Source: Pseudomonadota bacterium (GTDB lineage: Bacteria; Pseudomonadota; Alphaproteobacteria; Acetobacterales; Acetobacteraceae). Taken from it: 32,310 bases of DNA. Below, in pieces: positions 8,343-17,408 of the stretch (positions are counted from its first letter, which is position 1; each line of letters starts with the position of its first letter). The notes beneath the pieces are model-generated. The model saw only the letters and a program-made list of their open reading frames with translations. It did no database searches and was not told the origin of the DNA. The position numbers and the translations under genes were made by a program. Location of the stretch: assembly GCA_021782435.1 (NCBI GenBank), contig JAJXVA010000004.1, positions 1 through 32,310 on the forward strand, in the 5' to 3' direction.

Positions 8343-9077
8343 TCAGGCCGCTCCGGCCATCGCATCAGACAGTACTGCCCGTTGCGGCGCCAAAGCCGCG
8401 AGACGGACGGCATCCCGCATCATATAGCCACGGCCCCAGACCGTGCCGATCAGGTTGTCGGCCCCGGCATCAGCAAGCTTGCGCCGCAATTTGCAGATAA
8501 ACACGTCGATGATCTTCATTTCGGGTTCATCCATGCCGCCATATAGGTGATTCAGAAAGGCCTCCTTGGTCAGCACCATACCCTTGCGCAACACCAGCAA
8601 CTCGAGGATCGCGAATTCCTTGCCGGTTAGATGCACCGGCTTGTCGTCGACGAATACTTCTCGGCTGTCGAGATTGAGGGTGAGCGGCCCGACATGCAGG
8701 CTGGGCTGCGCGAACCCCTTGCTGCGCCGCACAATAGCTTGCATCCGCGCCGCCAGTTCCTGGGTGTCGAACGGCTTGGTGATGACATCATCCGCGCCGA
8801 GGCTGAGACATTTGACCCTGACCTGCGGCCGGTTGAGACCGGACATGACCAGTATCGGGGTCTGCACCCGCGCGGCACGCAACCGACGAACCACGTCCGT
8901 GCCTTCGATATCTGGCAGCATCAACTCGAGCAGGATGATGTCGTAATCATAGTGGCGGGCGAGATCGATTGCCTCCTCGCCGGTTTCGGCCTGGTCGGTA
9001 ATACCGCCCTGAGCCTTGAGTGCCTGACTGACGCCCCTAGCCACGGTCAGATCGTGTTCAACGAGCAGGATGCGCAT
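8343..9077 (-). CDS. ctrA: CtrA-family OmpR-type response regulator with non-canonical receiver (Glu at residue 51)
   Basis: MRILLVEHDLTVARG... receiver; DNA-binding domain nearly identical to CtrA (VHLTGKEFAILELLVLRKGMVLTKEAFLNHLYGGMDEPEMKIIDVFICKLRRKLADAGADNLIGTVWGRGYMMRDA). Start set at ATG 9077, giving Caulobacter-equivalent numbering. Confidence 0.93.
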   Translation of the reverse strand: MRILLVEHDLTVARGVSQALKAQGGITDQAETGEEAIDLARHYDYDIILLELMLPDIEGTDVVRRLRAARVQTPILVMSGLNRPQVRVKCLSLGADDVITKPFDTQELAARMQAIVRRSKGFAQPSLHVGPLTLNLDSREVFVDDKPVHLTGKEFAILELLVLRKGMVLTKEAFLNHLYGGMDEPEMKIIDVFICKLRRKLADAGADNLIGTVWGRGYMMRDAVRLAALAPQRAVLSDAMAGAA

Positions 9078-9216
9078 CGCTAAAACCATTCCGTTATGAC
9101 GTCTTAGCGTATACCACCTTTGCGTGTATCCCTCAAGCGGATTTTAGCGAAAAAGATGCAATTTCCCCGTCATATCGTCCATATACTATTGCAAACCTCC
9201 GCATACAGGCAATTAC

Positions 9217-10590
9217 GTGTCAATAGTGAGACGATTATCGTATTTAGAGCGTAGTGAGACCGCGGCCCGTCTGGAAGGCACGGTGACTGCCATCGCCGGC
9301 GGCACAATTCATGTCACGGGGCTTTCCCGCCTGCTCGGTGTCGGCGACCGGCTCAGCCTGATCGGGCGGGCCGGGCACGCCACGCGGGCGGAAATCATTG
9401 GCTTTCGCGGCGAAGTGGCCCAGGCCCTGCCGTTCGGCCCGCTCGATGGTGTGGGGCCTGGCAGCCGGGCGGTGTTGCCACTGATCGGTCCACCCGCCCG
9501 CGCTTTCGGCCAGGGCGCAACCCTGACCCCGCATCACAGCTGGATCGGCCGCGTGCTCGACCCCTGCGGCGTGCCGCTGGACGGAAAGGGTAGCGTACGT
9601 CGCGGGCCGGCTCGTGCGCTGCGCGCCCTGCCCGCCAACGCCGTCAGTCGCGGCCGGCTAGGTCCACCGCTCTCTCTGGGCGTGCGGGCGATGGATGCCT
9701 TCACCACCTGCCGACAGGGCCAGCGTCTGGGTCTGTTCGCGGGGTCGGGCGTCGGCAAATCAACACTGATGGCCATGCTGGCGCGCCATGCGGTCTGCGA
9801 TGTGGTGGTACTGGCGCTGGTCGGAGAGCGCGGCCGCGAGGTGCGTGAGTTCCTGGAAGACGTTCTGGGCCCAGACGGAAGGGCGCGTGCGGTGACGATT
9901 GTCGCGACGTCTGACGCCTCACCGCTGGCCCGCCGCGATGCCGCATTGGCTGCCATGACCGTGGCGGAGTTTTTCCGCGATTCCGGCAACTCTGTGTTGC
10001 TGCTGATGGACAGCGTCACCCGTTTCTGCCTGAGCCTGCGCGAGATTGCGCTGGCTGCCGGGGAATTGCCGGCGACGCGCGGCTACCCGCCGGGAGTTTT
10101 CGCGGAACTACCGCGTCTGCTGGAGCGCGCGGGACCGGGCCCTGAGGGTACCGGGCATATTACCGCCCTGTTCACGGTTCTGGTGGAAGGTGATGACATG
10201 AACGAACCCGTAGCCGATGCCGCGCGCGGCATTCTCGATGGGCATATCGTGCTCGACCGCCGCATCGCAGAGGCGGGCCGCTACCCGGCGATCGATGTGC
10301 TACGCTCACTGTCCCGCACGGTGCCGGGCTGCCTGACGCCCGACCAGGCGGCATTGGCTCTGCGGGCGCGGGCCGAGTTGGCCCTGCACGCCGAAATGGC
10401 AGATATGGTACGCCTCGGTGCCTATCGCCCTGGCACCGATCCCGCCGTGGACCAGGCACTGCGACTGGCGCCGCGTCTGCTTAAAATTCTTGCCCAGGAC
10501 CAGGACGAGCCCTCTGATATTCCCGCCGCTTTCGCGGCACTAAGCGCCGCGCTCGCGCCCGAGCCTGGCGCACGGGATAACGCCTCATGA
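9217..10590 (+). CDS. fliI: Flagellum-specific ATPase FliI
   Basis: Walker A GLFAGSGVGKSTLMAML, VVLALVGERGREVREFLED, VLLLMDSVTRFCLSLREIALAAGELPATRGYPPGVFAELPRLLERAG. GTG start. Confidence 0.93.
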   Translation: MSIVRRLSYLERSETAARLEGTVTAIAGGTIHVTGLSRLLGVGDRLSLIGRAGHATRAEIIGFRGEVAQALPFGPLDGVGPGSRAVLPLIGPPARAFGQGATLTPHHSWIGRVLDPCGVPLDGKGSVRRGPARALRALPANAVSRGRLGPPLSLGVRAMDAFTTCRQGQRLGLFAGSGVGKSTLMAMLARHAVCDVVVLALVGERGREVREFLEDVLGPDGRARAVTIVATSDASPLARRDAALAAMTVAEFFRDSGNSVLLLMDSVTRFCLSLREIALAAGELPATRGYPPGVFAELPRLLERAGPGPEGTGHITALFTVLVEGDDMNEPVADAARGILDGHIVLDRRIAEAGRYPAIDVLRSLSRTVPGCLTPDQAALALRARAELALHAEMADMVRLGAYRPGTDPAVDQALRLAPRLLKILAQDQDEPSDIPAAFAALSAALAPEPGARDNAS

Positions 10591-11054
10591 CCGGGCCAGA
10601 CGCCATCCGCCGCCTGCGCCGATTGGTCCGCGCCCGCGCGGCCGATCTTAACGAGGCAAAGCGACGCCTGGCTCAGGCGCTGCACGACGAGGAAAAAGCA
10701 CGCGCGGCCCGCGAAACGGCGGAAGCCGCCATTCATACCGAGACCCTGGCTGCCGAGATTTCCGCCGCCGATGCCGAAGTGGAGGCCTTTGCCCGCTGGC
10801 TGCCGCGGGCCCGCGCCCAGTTGGAGCTGAGCGACCAGGCCCTGGCCCAGGCCGCCGCCGCCGCCGCCGAACGGCGGGCCGAGCTTTCTCTCGTGCGGGC
10901 CGCGGCGGAAGCCGCGGAAAATGCCCTGGCCGAACTGATACGGAACGAGGCTTTGGCCCAGCAGGCCGCGGCGCAGGCCGAAAGTGACGACCGCGCCACC
11001 CTGCGCGCCGCGACCCGCCCGGACGAGGCCGGACCCGGCAGGCCACAGGGCTGA
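10587..11054 (+). CDS. FliJ-like coiled-coil flagellar export protein
   Basis: Ala/Glu/Arg-rich heptad coiled coil of 155 aa, 4-bp ATGA overlap with fliI; assigned mainly by position and composition. Confidence 0.65.
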   Translation: MTGPDAIRRLRRLVRARAADLNEAKRRLAQALHDEEKARAARETAEAAIHTETLAAEISAADAEVEAFARWLPRARAQLELSDQALAQAAAAAAERRAELSLVRAAAEAAENALAELIRNEALAQQAAAQAESDDRATLRAATRPDEAGPGRPQG

Positions 11055-11181
11055 GCCGCGCGGTGCGGCTTGCCGGCAGCCGGACGGGCCGCTAAGGCCA
11101 GCGTGACCGAAGCGGCGGGTCTCGCGTCGCCGGCCGAGCTTTTTCGCCCTTCTGCCACTCTGGCCGGCGCCACGGAGCACC

Positions 11182-13824
11182 ATGCCCGACCCCCGCCCCG
11201 TATCATCCGGTCGCCCACCCCGACCACAACCCGCCCCCGGCGCCCTGCCCACCTTGCTCGGCAGGATAGTGGCCTTCAGCCACGACCGAGCCATGGCCAT
11301 GGTCGCCCTCGCCCTGGTGCTGATCGGGCTTTCCGTATTTGCGGCCAGCACACGGCTCGGGGTCTCAACCGATACCGACACGTTGTTCCGCGCGAGCCTG
11401 CCCTGGCGCCAGCACGAAATTGCCCTGGCGCGCGCGTTTCCGGCCGATGCCGGGCTGGTTGCCGTGATTTCCGCCCGCATTCCCGAGGAGGCCGATGCCA
11501 CCGCCGCCGCGCTGGCGGCCATCCTGGCCCAGGACAAGACGCATTTCACCTCGGTGACGCGGCCGGATGCGCTACCCTACCTGCGCCACAACGGGTTGCT
11601 GTTCCTGGACCGGAAGCCTCTGAACAATTTGCTGAATTCCATCATTGCGGCGCAGCCGTTCCTCGGCCAGCTGACCGCCGACCCGTCCGCCCGCGGGTTG
11701 TTTTCCGCCCTGTCGCTGATCGCGCTCGGGGTCGAGCACGGTCAGGCCGATCTGACCGGCTTCACGCCAGCCCTCCAAGGGTTTCAGCGCGCCTTGGCGG
11801 AAGCCGCCGCCGGCCACCCGCAAACGCTTTCCTGGCAGAATTTGCTGGCCGGACCGCTGGTCGCGGAGGCCGGTCCCTATCGCTTCGTGCTGGCTCAGCC
11901 GGTGCAGGATTTCGGAGCGCTGGAACCCGGCCGCGCGGCAACCGACGCGCTGCGCGAAGCCGCCGCGCGGTTGCCGTTCATCCGGAGCGGGGACGCGCAA
12001 CTGGGCATCACCGGCCCGGTGGCATTGGCCGACGAGGAATTCGCGACCGTCGCCGAAGGGGCTGTGTGGGGCACGGCGGGCTCCATGCTGCTGATAACCC
12101 TGTGGCTGTTCCTGGCGGTGGGCAGCTGGCGGCTGATCGTTCCGATCGTGCTCACCCTGCTGCTGGGTCTGGCGCTGACCACCGGCTTCGCGGCCGTGGC
12201 GGTCGGCACGCTCAATCTCGTTTCCGTGGCCTTCGCCATTCTGTTCGTGGGCATCGCGGTGGATTTCGCCATTCAGTTTTCAGTGCGGTTCCGGGAAGTG
12301 CGAGAAGCCGTGCCAGACCTGGCAGACGCGCTGAGGCAGACCGGAAACCAGGCTGGCGGGCAGATATTGGTGGCCGCCGCCGCCACCTCGGCCGGGTTCT
12401 ATGCCTTTGTGCCGACCAGTTTTTCGGGCGTCGCCGAACTCGGCCTGATCGCGGGAACCGGTATGATGATTGCCTTCCTGGCGACACTGGGGTTCCTGCC
12501 GGCGTTCCTTACCCTGTTTCGTGCCCCCGGCGGGCGCGGCGAAACCGGGTTGCACGCCCTGGGCAGGATCGAGCCGCATCTGCTGCGCCATCGTCGTGCC
12601 GTCCTGCTCGGCTTCGCGCTGCTCGGTGTGCTTGGCGTTGTCCTGCTGCCACACCTCGCCTTCGACTCCGACCCTCTGCACACCAAAGACCCGCACACGG
12701 AGTCCATGCGGGTGTTGCGCAAGCTGATAGATGACCCCAACACCAATCCATACACGATTGATATCATAACTCCTTCAGTTGCTTCAGCGACGGTATTGAG
12801 TGACCGCTTGGGCAAACTGCCGCTGGTGGCCCGTGCCCTGAGTCTGGAAAGCTTCGTGCCCACCGACCAGGCGCCCAAACTTGCCGCCATACAGGATGCC
12901 GCCACCATCCTGGGGCCGACGCTCGCCGGCCCAGCGACGCCACCCGTCCCCCCGAGCGCGGCCGATCTGCGCCAGGCCATCCGCGCCGCCGAGGCACAGC
13001 TTGGCGCAGTCCGAACCAAATTGCCGCCTGCGAGCCCCCTGTTGGCGATCGAGGCCGATCTGGCACGGCTGTTCTCCGCGCCGGATGCCACCCTGCTGGC
13101 CATGAACACGGCGCTGACTGAATTCCTGCCCCCGCAACTCGACACGCTCTCGGATGTGCTGAACGTGAGGCCTGTGACCGCCGCCGATATTCCGCCTGAC
13201 CTGGCCCGCCAGTGGGTGCTGCCGGACGGAAGGGCGCGGGTGAACGTGATGCCAAAGCCATTGGCCGAGGATAGCACCGGCCTGCATAGGTTCGTGGCCC
13301 AGGTGCGCGCGGTGGCCCCGGAGGCCGGAGGTGCCGCGGTGACCATCGTCGAGACCGCCGCGACCATCATCGCAGCCTTCCGCGACGCCGCGGTCGGCGC
13401 GCTGGTGGCCATCGCCGGATTGCTTTTCCTGTTTCTGCGCCGGCCACGAACGGTGGCTCTCGTGATGGCCCCCCTGCTGCTTTCGGCGCTGATGGCGGTG
13501 GTGGTGCTGGTGACCACGCGGATGGTGCTGAATTTCGCCAATATCATCGCGTTGCCGCTGCTGCTCGGCGTTGGCGTTTCCTTCAATATCTACTTCGTGA
13601 TGAACTGGCGTGCCGGGGCGCGGCAGTTTCTGGGCACCGGCACGGCGCGCGCGGTTTTGTTTTCGGCCGCGACCACGGCAACCGCCTTCGGCTCCCTGGC
13701 GTTGTCCCACCACCCGGGCACTGCCAGCATGGGCGACCTCCTGCTGATCAGCCTGGGCTGCACATTGCTGGCGACGTTCGGATTTCTGCCGACCCTGCTG
13801 CTCGGCATGAAACCGGACCGATAG
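11182..13824 (+). CDS. hpnN: MMPL/RND family transporter, hopanoid transporter HpnN-like
   Basis: 880 aa with two sets of TM clusters; N-terminal TM, LGVSTDTDTLFRASLPWRQHE..., VAFAILFVGIAVDFAIQFSVRFRE, C-terminal LPLLLGVGVSFNIYFVMNWRAG; organisation of HpnN proteins. Confidence 0.85.
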   Translation: MPDPRPVSSGRPPRPQPAPGALPTLLGRIVAFSHDRAMAMVALALVLIGLSVFAASTRLGVSTDTDTLFRASLPWRQHEIALARAFPADAGLVAVISARIPEEADATAAALAAILAQDKTHFTSVTRPDALPYLRHNGLLFLDRKPLNNLLNSIIAAQPFLGQLTADPSARGLFSALSLIALGVEHGQADLTGFTPALQGFQRALAEAAAGHPQTLSWQNLLAGPLVAEAGPYRFVLAQPVQDFGALEPGRAATDALREAAARLPFIRSGDAQLGITGPVALADEEFATVAEGAVWGTAGSMLLITLWLFLAVGSWRLIVPIVLTLLLGLALTTGFAAVAVGTLNLVSVAFAILFVGIAVDFAIQFSVRFREVREAVPDLADALRQTGNQAGGQILVAAAATSAGFYAFVPTSFSGVAELGLIAGTGMMIAFLATLGFLPAFLTLFRAPGGRGETGLHALGRIEPHLLRHRRAVLLGFALLGVLGVVLLPHLAFDSDPLHTKDPHTESMRVLRKLIDDPNTNPYTIDIITPSVASATVLSDRLGKLPLVARALSLESFVPTDQAPKLAAIQDAATILGPTLAGPATPPVPPSAADLRQAIRAAEAQLGAVRTKLPPASPLLAIEADLARLFSAPDATLLAMNTALTEFLPPQLDTLSDVLNVRPVTAADIPPDLARQWVLPDGRARVNVMPKPLAEDSTGLHRFVAQVRAVAPEAGGAAVTIVETAATIIAAFRDAAVGALVAIAGLLFLFLRRPRTVALVMAPLLLSALMAVVVLVTTRMVLNFANIIALPLLLGVGVSFNIYFVMNWRAGARQFLGTGTARAVLFSAATTATAFGSLALSHHPGTASMGDLLLISLGCTLLATFGFLPTLLLGMKPDR

Positions 13825-14137
13825 ACAAAACGGAACGCGCAACGCTCAGGGAAAAGCAGCAAATCCAATGGCTTCGGATGGAACGACCGACCATCTCGGA
13901 CCGCACGACCTGGAAGTTCCCGGCGCGGGCCTTTTCGCGGCATGCCGCGACCTCCCCGGTTCCGGCCTGATCCGTACCCGGCCAGGCCTGTATGTTTCCG
14001 CCCTCCCGAGCCGCATCGGGTTGCTCATGCGGGTTCTGGGTTCCAACCGGGTTTCAACCGATCGAAAAAATTACCCCACATACGCGCAGAGGCGTTTGGG
14101 ATAAATCTGGCCGCGAGACGGGAGAGGCTGGCGGGGT

Positions 14138-15034
14138 ATGACCCTGGATCAATTGCGGATATTCGTCGCGGTCGCGGAACGCAACCATGTCACCCGCGCC
14201 GCCGAGTCGCTGCATCTCTCCCAATCGGCGGTCAGCGCGGCCATCGCGGCACTGGAAACGCGCTACGGGGTACGGCTGTTCAACCGCGTCGGGCGCGGGA
14301 TCGAACTAACGGAAACCGGTCGCGAATTCCTGGCCGAGGCGCGCGCCGTGCTGACCCGCGCCGAGCAGGCCGAAGCCACGCTCGCCGGGCTTGGCGGCCT
14401 GACCCGAGGCACGCTCCGCGTGCGCGCGAGCCAGACGATCGCGTCGTATTGGCTGCCGCGCCATCTGGTGGCGTTCCGCCGCGCCCATCCGGGCATAGAA
14501 ATCGCGCTATCGGTCGGCAACACCGCCGAAGTGACCGCCGCCGTGCTGGCGGGCCATGCCGAGCTTGGCTTCATCGAGGGCGATGCCATTGCGCCGAACC
14601 TCGCCAGCCGCCTGATCGCGCGGGATCGTATCGTCATCGTGCTGGGGGCGCAGCATCCGCGCGCGAGCAGCCGGCTCACGGTATCGGACCTGACCACGCT
14701 GGAGTGGGTGCTGCGCGAGCCCGGATCCGGCACGCGGGCGGTGTTCGAGGCGGCTTTGCCCGCCCTGGGTATTTCCGTCGGGCAGTTGCAGGTCGCGCTC
14801 GAACTCCCGAGCAACGAGTCGGTGCGCGCCGCGGTGGAAGCCGGCATGGGCGCGACCGCGCTGTCGGCCTCGGTTGCGGCATCGGGTCTCGAGGCCGGCA
14901 CGCTCGCGCTGGTCGATATCAAACTTCCCGACCGGTTTTTTCAAATGGTGTGGCACACCGAACGCGACCTCAGCCGGGCCGCCAGGCGCCTCGGTGAAAT
15001 CATCGCCGGCCCGGCCAATGCGTCGCCGACCTGA
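14138..15034 (+). CDS. LysR family transcriptional regulator
   Basis: MTLDQLRIFVAVAERNHVTRAAESLHLSQSAVSAAIAALETRYGVRLFNRVGRGIELTETG, classic LysR wHTH plus substrate-binding domain. Confidence 0.95.
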   Translation: MTLDQLRIFVAVAERNHVTRAAESLHLSQSAVSAAIAALETRYGVRLFNRVGRGIELTETGREFLAEARAVLTRAEQAEATLAGLGGLTRGTLRVRASQTIASYWLPRHLVAFRRAHPGIEIALSVGNTAEVTAAVLAGHAELGFIEGDAIAPNLASRLIARDRIVIVLGAQHPRASSRLTVSDLTTLEWVLREPGSGTRAVFEAALPALGISVGQLQVALELPSNESVRAAVEAGMGATALSASVAASGLEAGTLALVDIKLPDRFFQMVWHTERDLSRAARRLGEIIAGPANASPT

Positions 15035-15035
15035 T

Positions 15036-15070
15036 CCCCCGCCCCGACGGGCGGCCCCGACGGGCGGGGG
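15036..15070. terminator. GC-rich hairpin between convergent LysR gene and amidase (bidirectional terminator candidate)
   Basis: CCCCCGCCCCGacgggcggccccgaCGGGCGGGGG immediately after the LysR stop; lies between two convergent stop codons. Confidence 0.55.
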
Positions 15071-15085
15071 TATTTCACAGTCGCA

Positions 15086-16642
15086 TCAGGGCGCGAGATG
15101 CGGCGCGAAGCCCGGTGGCGGCAGGGGGGGCGTGATGGTCTGGAACGCGGCACCCAGGGCCAGCATTCGCGCGTCACCGAAGCGCGCACCGATGAAGCTG
15201 AGCCCGACCGGCAGACCATCCACGAGGCCCATGGGGACCGTCAGATGCGGATACCCGGCAACCGCGGGCAGGGTGCCGGCCGCGGGCACGCCGCCATTGT
15301 CACCGAGCACGAGGTCTATTTTCCAGGCCGGACCCGTGGTTGGGGCGATGATCGCGGCAAGGTCGTTGGCTTTGAGCATCTGGTCGATGCCATCCGGGCC
15401 GGCGAGCCGCGCCGATTCCGCACGGGCGGTGAGATAGGCGGGGTCGGTCAGGCCCTGGGTCTGCTCGGCGGCCTCGAATAGATCCTGACCGAACCATCGG
15501 GTCTCGGCCGGGGTTCTCGCATTGAAGGCGATGAGATCGGCCAGGGTACGGCTGGTGACCGCGGGCGGGGCATCCTTCAGATAGTGGGCCATGTCGGGTT
15601 TGATTTCGGTCTTGAGCACGATGGCTTCGTCCTGGCTGATCTTGGTCGTGTCCGGCATGGGGATGGGAACCAGGACGGCGCCCGCCCGTTTGAGAGCATC
15701 CAGGGTCTGGCCATAGAGCGGATCGACCATGGGCAGGGCATTGGCCGGATAGCGCCAGACGCCAAGCCGCACACCAGCGAGCGGCGCGGCACTGACATGG
15801 GCGAACTCGGCGGCAAGGTCGGGGGCGCCGAGAGTGGCGGGGTCGCGTGGGTCATGGCCGGTCATGACCGACATCAGCAACGCGGCATCGGCCGCGGTAT
15901 GGGCCATGGGGCCGGGCGTATCCTGGCTGTGGGAAATGGGCACGACGCCGGTTCGCGAGACGAGCCCGACCGAGGGTTTGAGGCCAACCAGGCCCTGCAT
16001 GCTGCTGGGACAGGTGACGGAACCATCGGTCTCGGTGCCGATCGCGGCGGGCGCGAGCCCGGCGGCGACGGCGGCGGCGCTGCCCGAGGACGAGCCGCAG
16101 GCGGTGCGCGAAAGATCATAGGGGTTGCGCGTCAGGCCGCCGACCGCGGTCCAGCCGGATGTGGCGTTGCTGGAGCGGTAATTGGCCCATTCGCTGAGAT
16201 TGGTCTTGCCGAGTATGATGACGCCGGCGGCGCGCAGCCGGGCAATGACCGGCGCGTCCTTGCGGTAGTTGTGAATGAGCGCGAGTGAGCCGGCGGTGGT
16301 GGGCATCGGGTCGGCGGTGTCGATATTGTCCTTGACCAGGATCGGGATGCCATAGAGCGGACCAGGATGCGCGAGCGATTTGCGCTGCCGGTCGCGAGCC
16401 TCGGCGTCCTTGAGGGCATTGGGGTTGATGGCGATGACGGCGTGCAGGCCGTTGGCGCCCTGGTCGATACGACGGATCCGAGCGAGATAAAACTGCACCA
16501 GTTGCGTCGAGGTGAGCCTGCCCGCACTGAGCGCGGCCTGCAGGTCGGGAATGGTGGCGGTGGCCGGGTTCAGCCCGGCCGCGCGGGCTTGGGCGGTGAA
16601 CAGCAGAGCAGCGAAAAGCGGCAGGCGCGCGGCGAGACGCAT
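15086..16642 (-). CDS. Amidase signature family protein with signal peptide
   Basis: GIPILVKDNIDTADPMPTTAGSLAL (catalytic Lys), GGLTRNPYDLSRTACGSSSGSAAAVAAGLAPAAIGTETDGSVTCPSSMQGLVGLKPSVG (Ser-cisSer). N-terminus MRLAARLPLFAALLFTAQARAA is a signal peptide. Confidence 0.95.
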   Translation of the reverse strand: MRLAARLPLFAALLFTAQARAAGLNPATATIPDLQAALSAGRLTSTQLVQFYLARIRRIDQGANGLHAVIAINPNALKDAEARDRQRKSLAHPGPLYGIPILVKDNIDTADPMPTTAGSLALIHNYRKDAPVIARLRAAGVIILGKTNLSEWANYRSSNATSGWTAVGGLTRNPYDLSRTACGSSSGSAAAVAAGLAPAAIGTETDGSVTCPSSMQGLVGLKPSVGLVSRTGVVPISHSQDTPGPMAHTAADAALLMSVMTGHDPRDPATLGAPDLAAEFAHVSAAPLAGVRLGVWRYPANALPMVDPLYGQTLDALKRAGAVLVPIPMPDTTKISQDEAIVLKTEIKPDMAHYLKDAPPAVTSRTLADLIAFNARTPAETRWFGQDLFEAAEQTQGLTDPAYLTARAESARLAGPDGIDQMLKANDLAAIIAPTTGPAWKIDLVLGDNGGVPAAGTLPAVAGYPHLTVPMGLVDGLPVGLSFIGARFGDARMLALGAAFQTITPPLPPPGFAPHLAP

Positions 16643-16799
16643 CGGATTTCCCTTATCGAGCCGGTTGAGCGCGGTTGGCCTGTCTTCATCAGGGGAGGGC
16701 CTGGGTTACGTCAAGCGCGAACCCGGGCGATGCGTCAGCGCCTATTGACCAGTGGCGCCGGGTTGGGCATTTTCCGCGCCCGTCGCCCACAGGTGTGCC

Positions 16800-16967
16800 A
16801 TGGCCAAGACCAATACGATTCAGATCCGCCTCGTATCGACAGCCGATACCGGGTTCTTTTACGTCACCAAGAAGAATGCCCGGACCCAGACCGGGAAGAT
16901 GGAAATGCGTAAATACGACCCGAAGGTGCGCAAGCACGTGACCTTCAAGGAAGCCAAAATAAAGTAG
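16800..16967 (+). CDS. rpmG: 50S ribosomal protein L33
   Basis: [55 protein letters not shown], 55 aa; internal ATG of track ORF 16752. Confidence 0.97.
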   Translation: MAKTNTIQIRLVSTADTGFFYVTKKNARTQTGKMEMRKYDPKVRKHVTFKEAKIK

Positions 16968-17077
16968 GGCCGCTGGGTCCGGCCTGGCCGGGCCGCCGTA
17001 TCCTGACCCCGCTGCCTTGGCCTCTTGTGGCCGCCGCCGGGTTTCCCCCTGAACATTCCCTCGGCTGGCGATACCGT

Positions 17078-17271
17078 ATCCGGCTCCGCCGGATGATCGG
17101 CCGCGGCGCGCGGGCGCTCTGGTCGCCATGTCTCGACCGGGGCCGAACCGGGGGTGTCATGCCTCCGAGGCCAACCGATGCGAGTTGACGCGCTGAGGCG
17201 CGCCCCCGAATGAGTCTGGCGTTCCCGGACCCGGGACCGGCCCGCCGACACCTCCTCGCTCCGCGGGAACA
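17078..17271. other. Structured noncoding segment (possible ncRNA or regulatory region) between rpmG and the EAL-like gene
   Basis: Perfect hairpin ATCCGGC-tcc-GCCGGAT (17078-17094) and inverted repeat GTTCCCG/CGGGAAC (17222-17228 / 17265-17271) in a 435-bp interval without a convincing ORF. Confidence 0.35.
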
Positions 17272-17408
17272 ATCGAACCAGGCGTTGCGGGGCTCTTCCC
17301 GGATAACGTGTCGGGGTCGTCCACGCAGGTCACTTCCTGGGGTGAGCAACGTGCCACCTCATGGGGCTCGTCTCATAAAATGGGGCATACGTTAAGGCTT
17401 AGGTGAGA

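Noticed and set aside
9078-9216. Canonical CtrA box TTAA-N7-TTAA
   Set aside because: Only loose partial matches by eye; not enough to call a site.
11070-12734. 554-aa plus-strand ORF
   Set aside because: Out of frame with hpnN, which has clear RND/MMPL features; Arg/Pro/Ala-rich composition typical of shadow frames in GC-rich DNA.
13868-14104. 78-aa plus-strand ORF between hpnN and the LysR gene
   Set aside because: No recognisable family, no clear RBS; cannot be supported as a gene from sequence alone.
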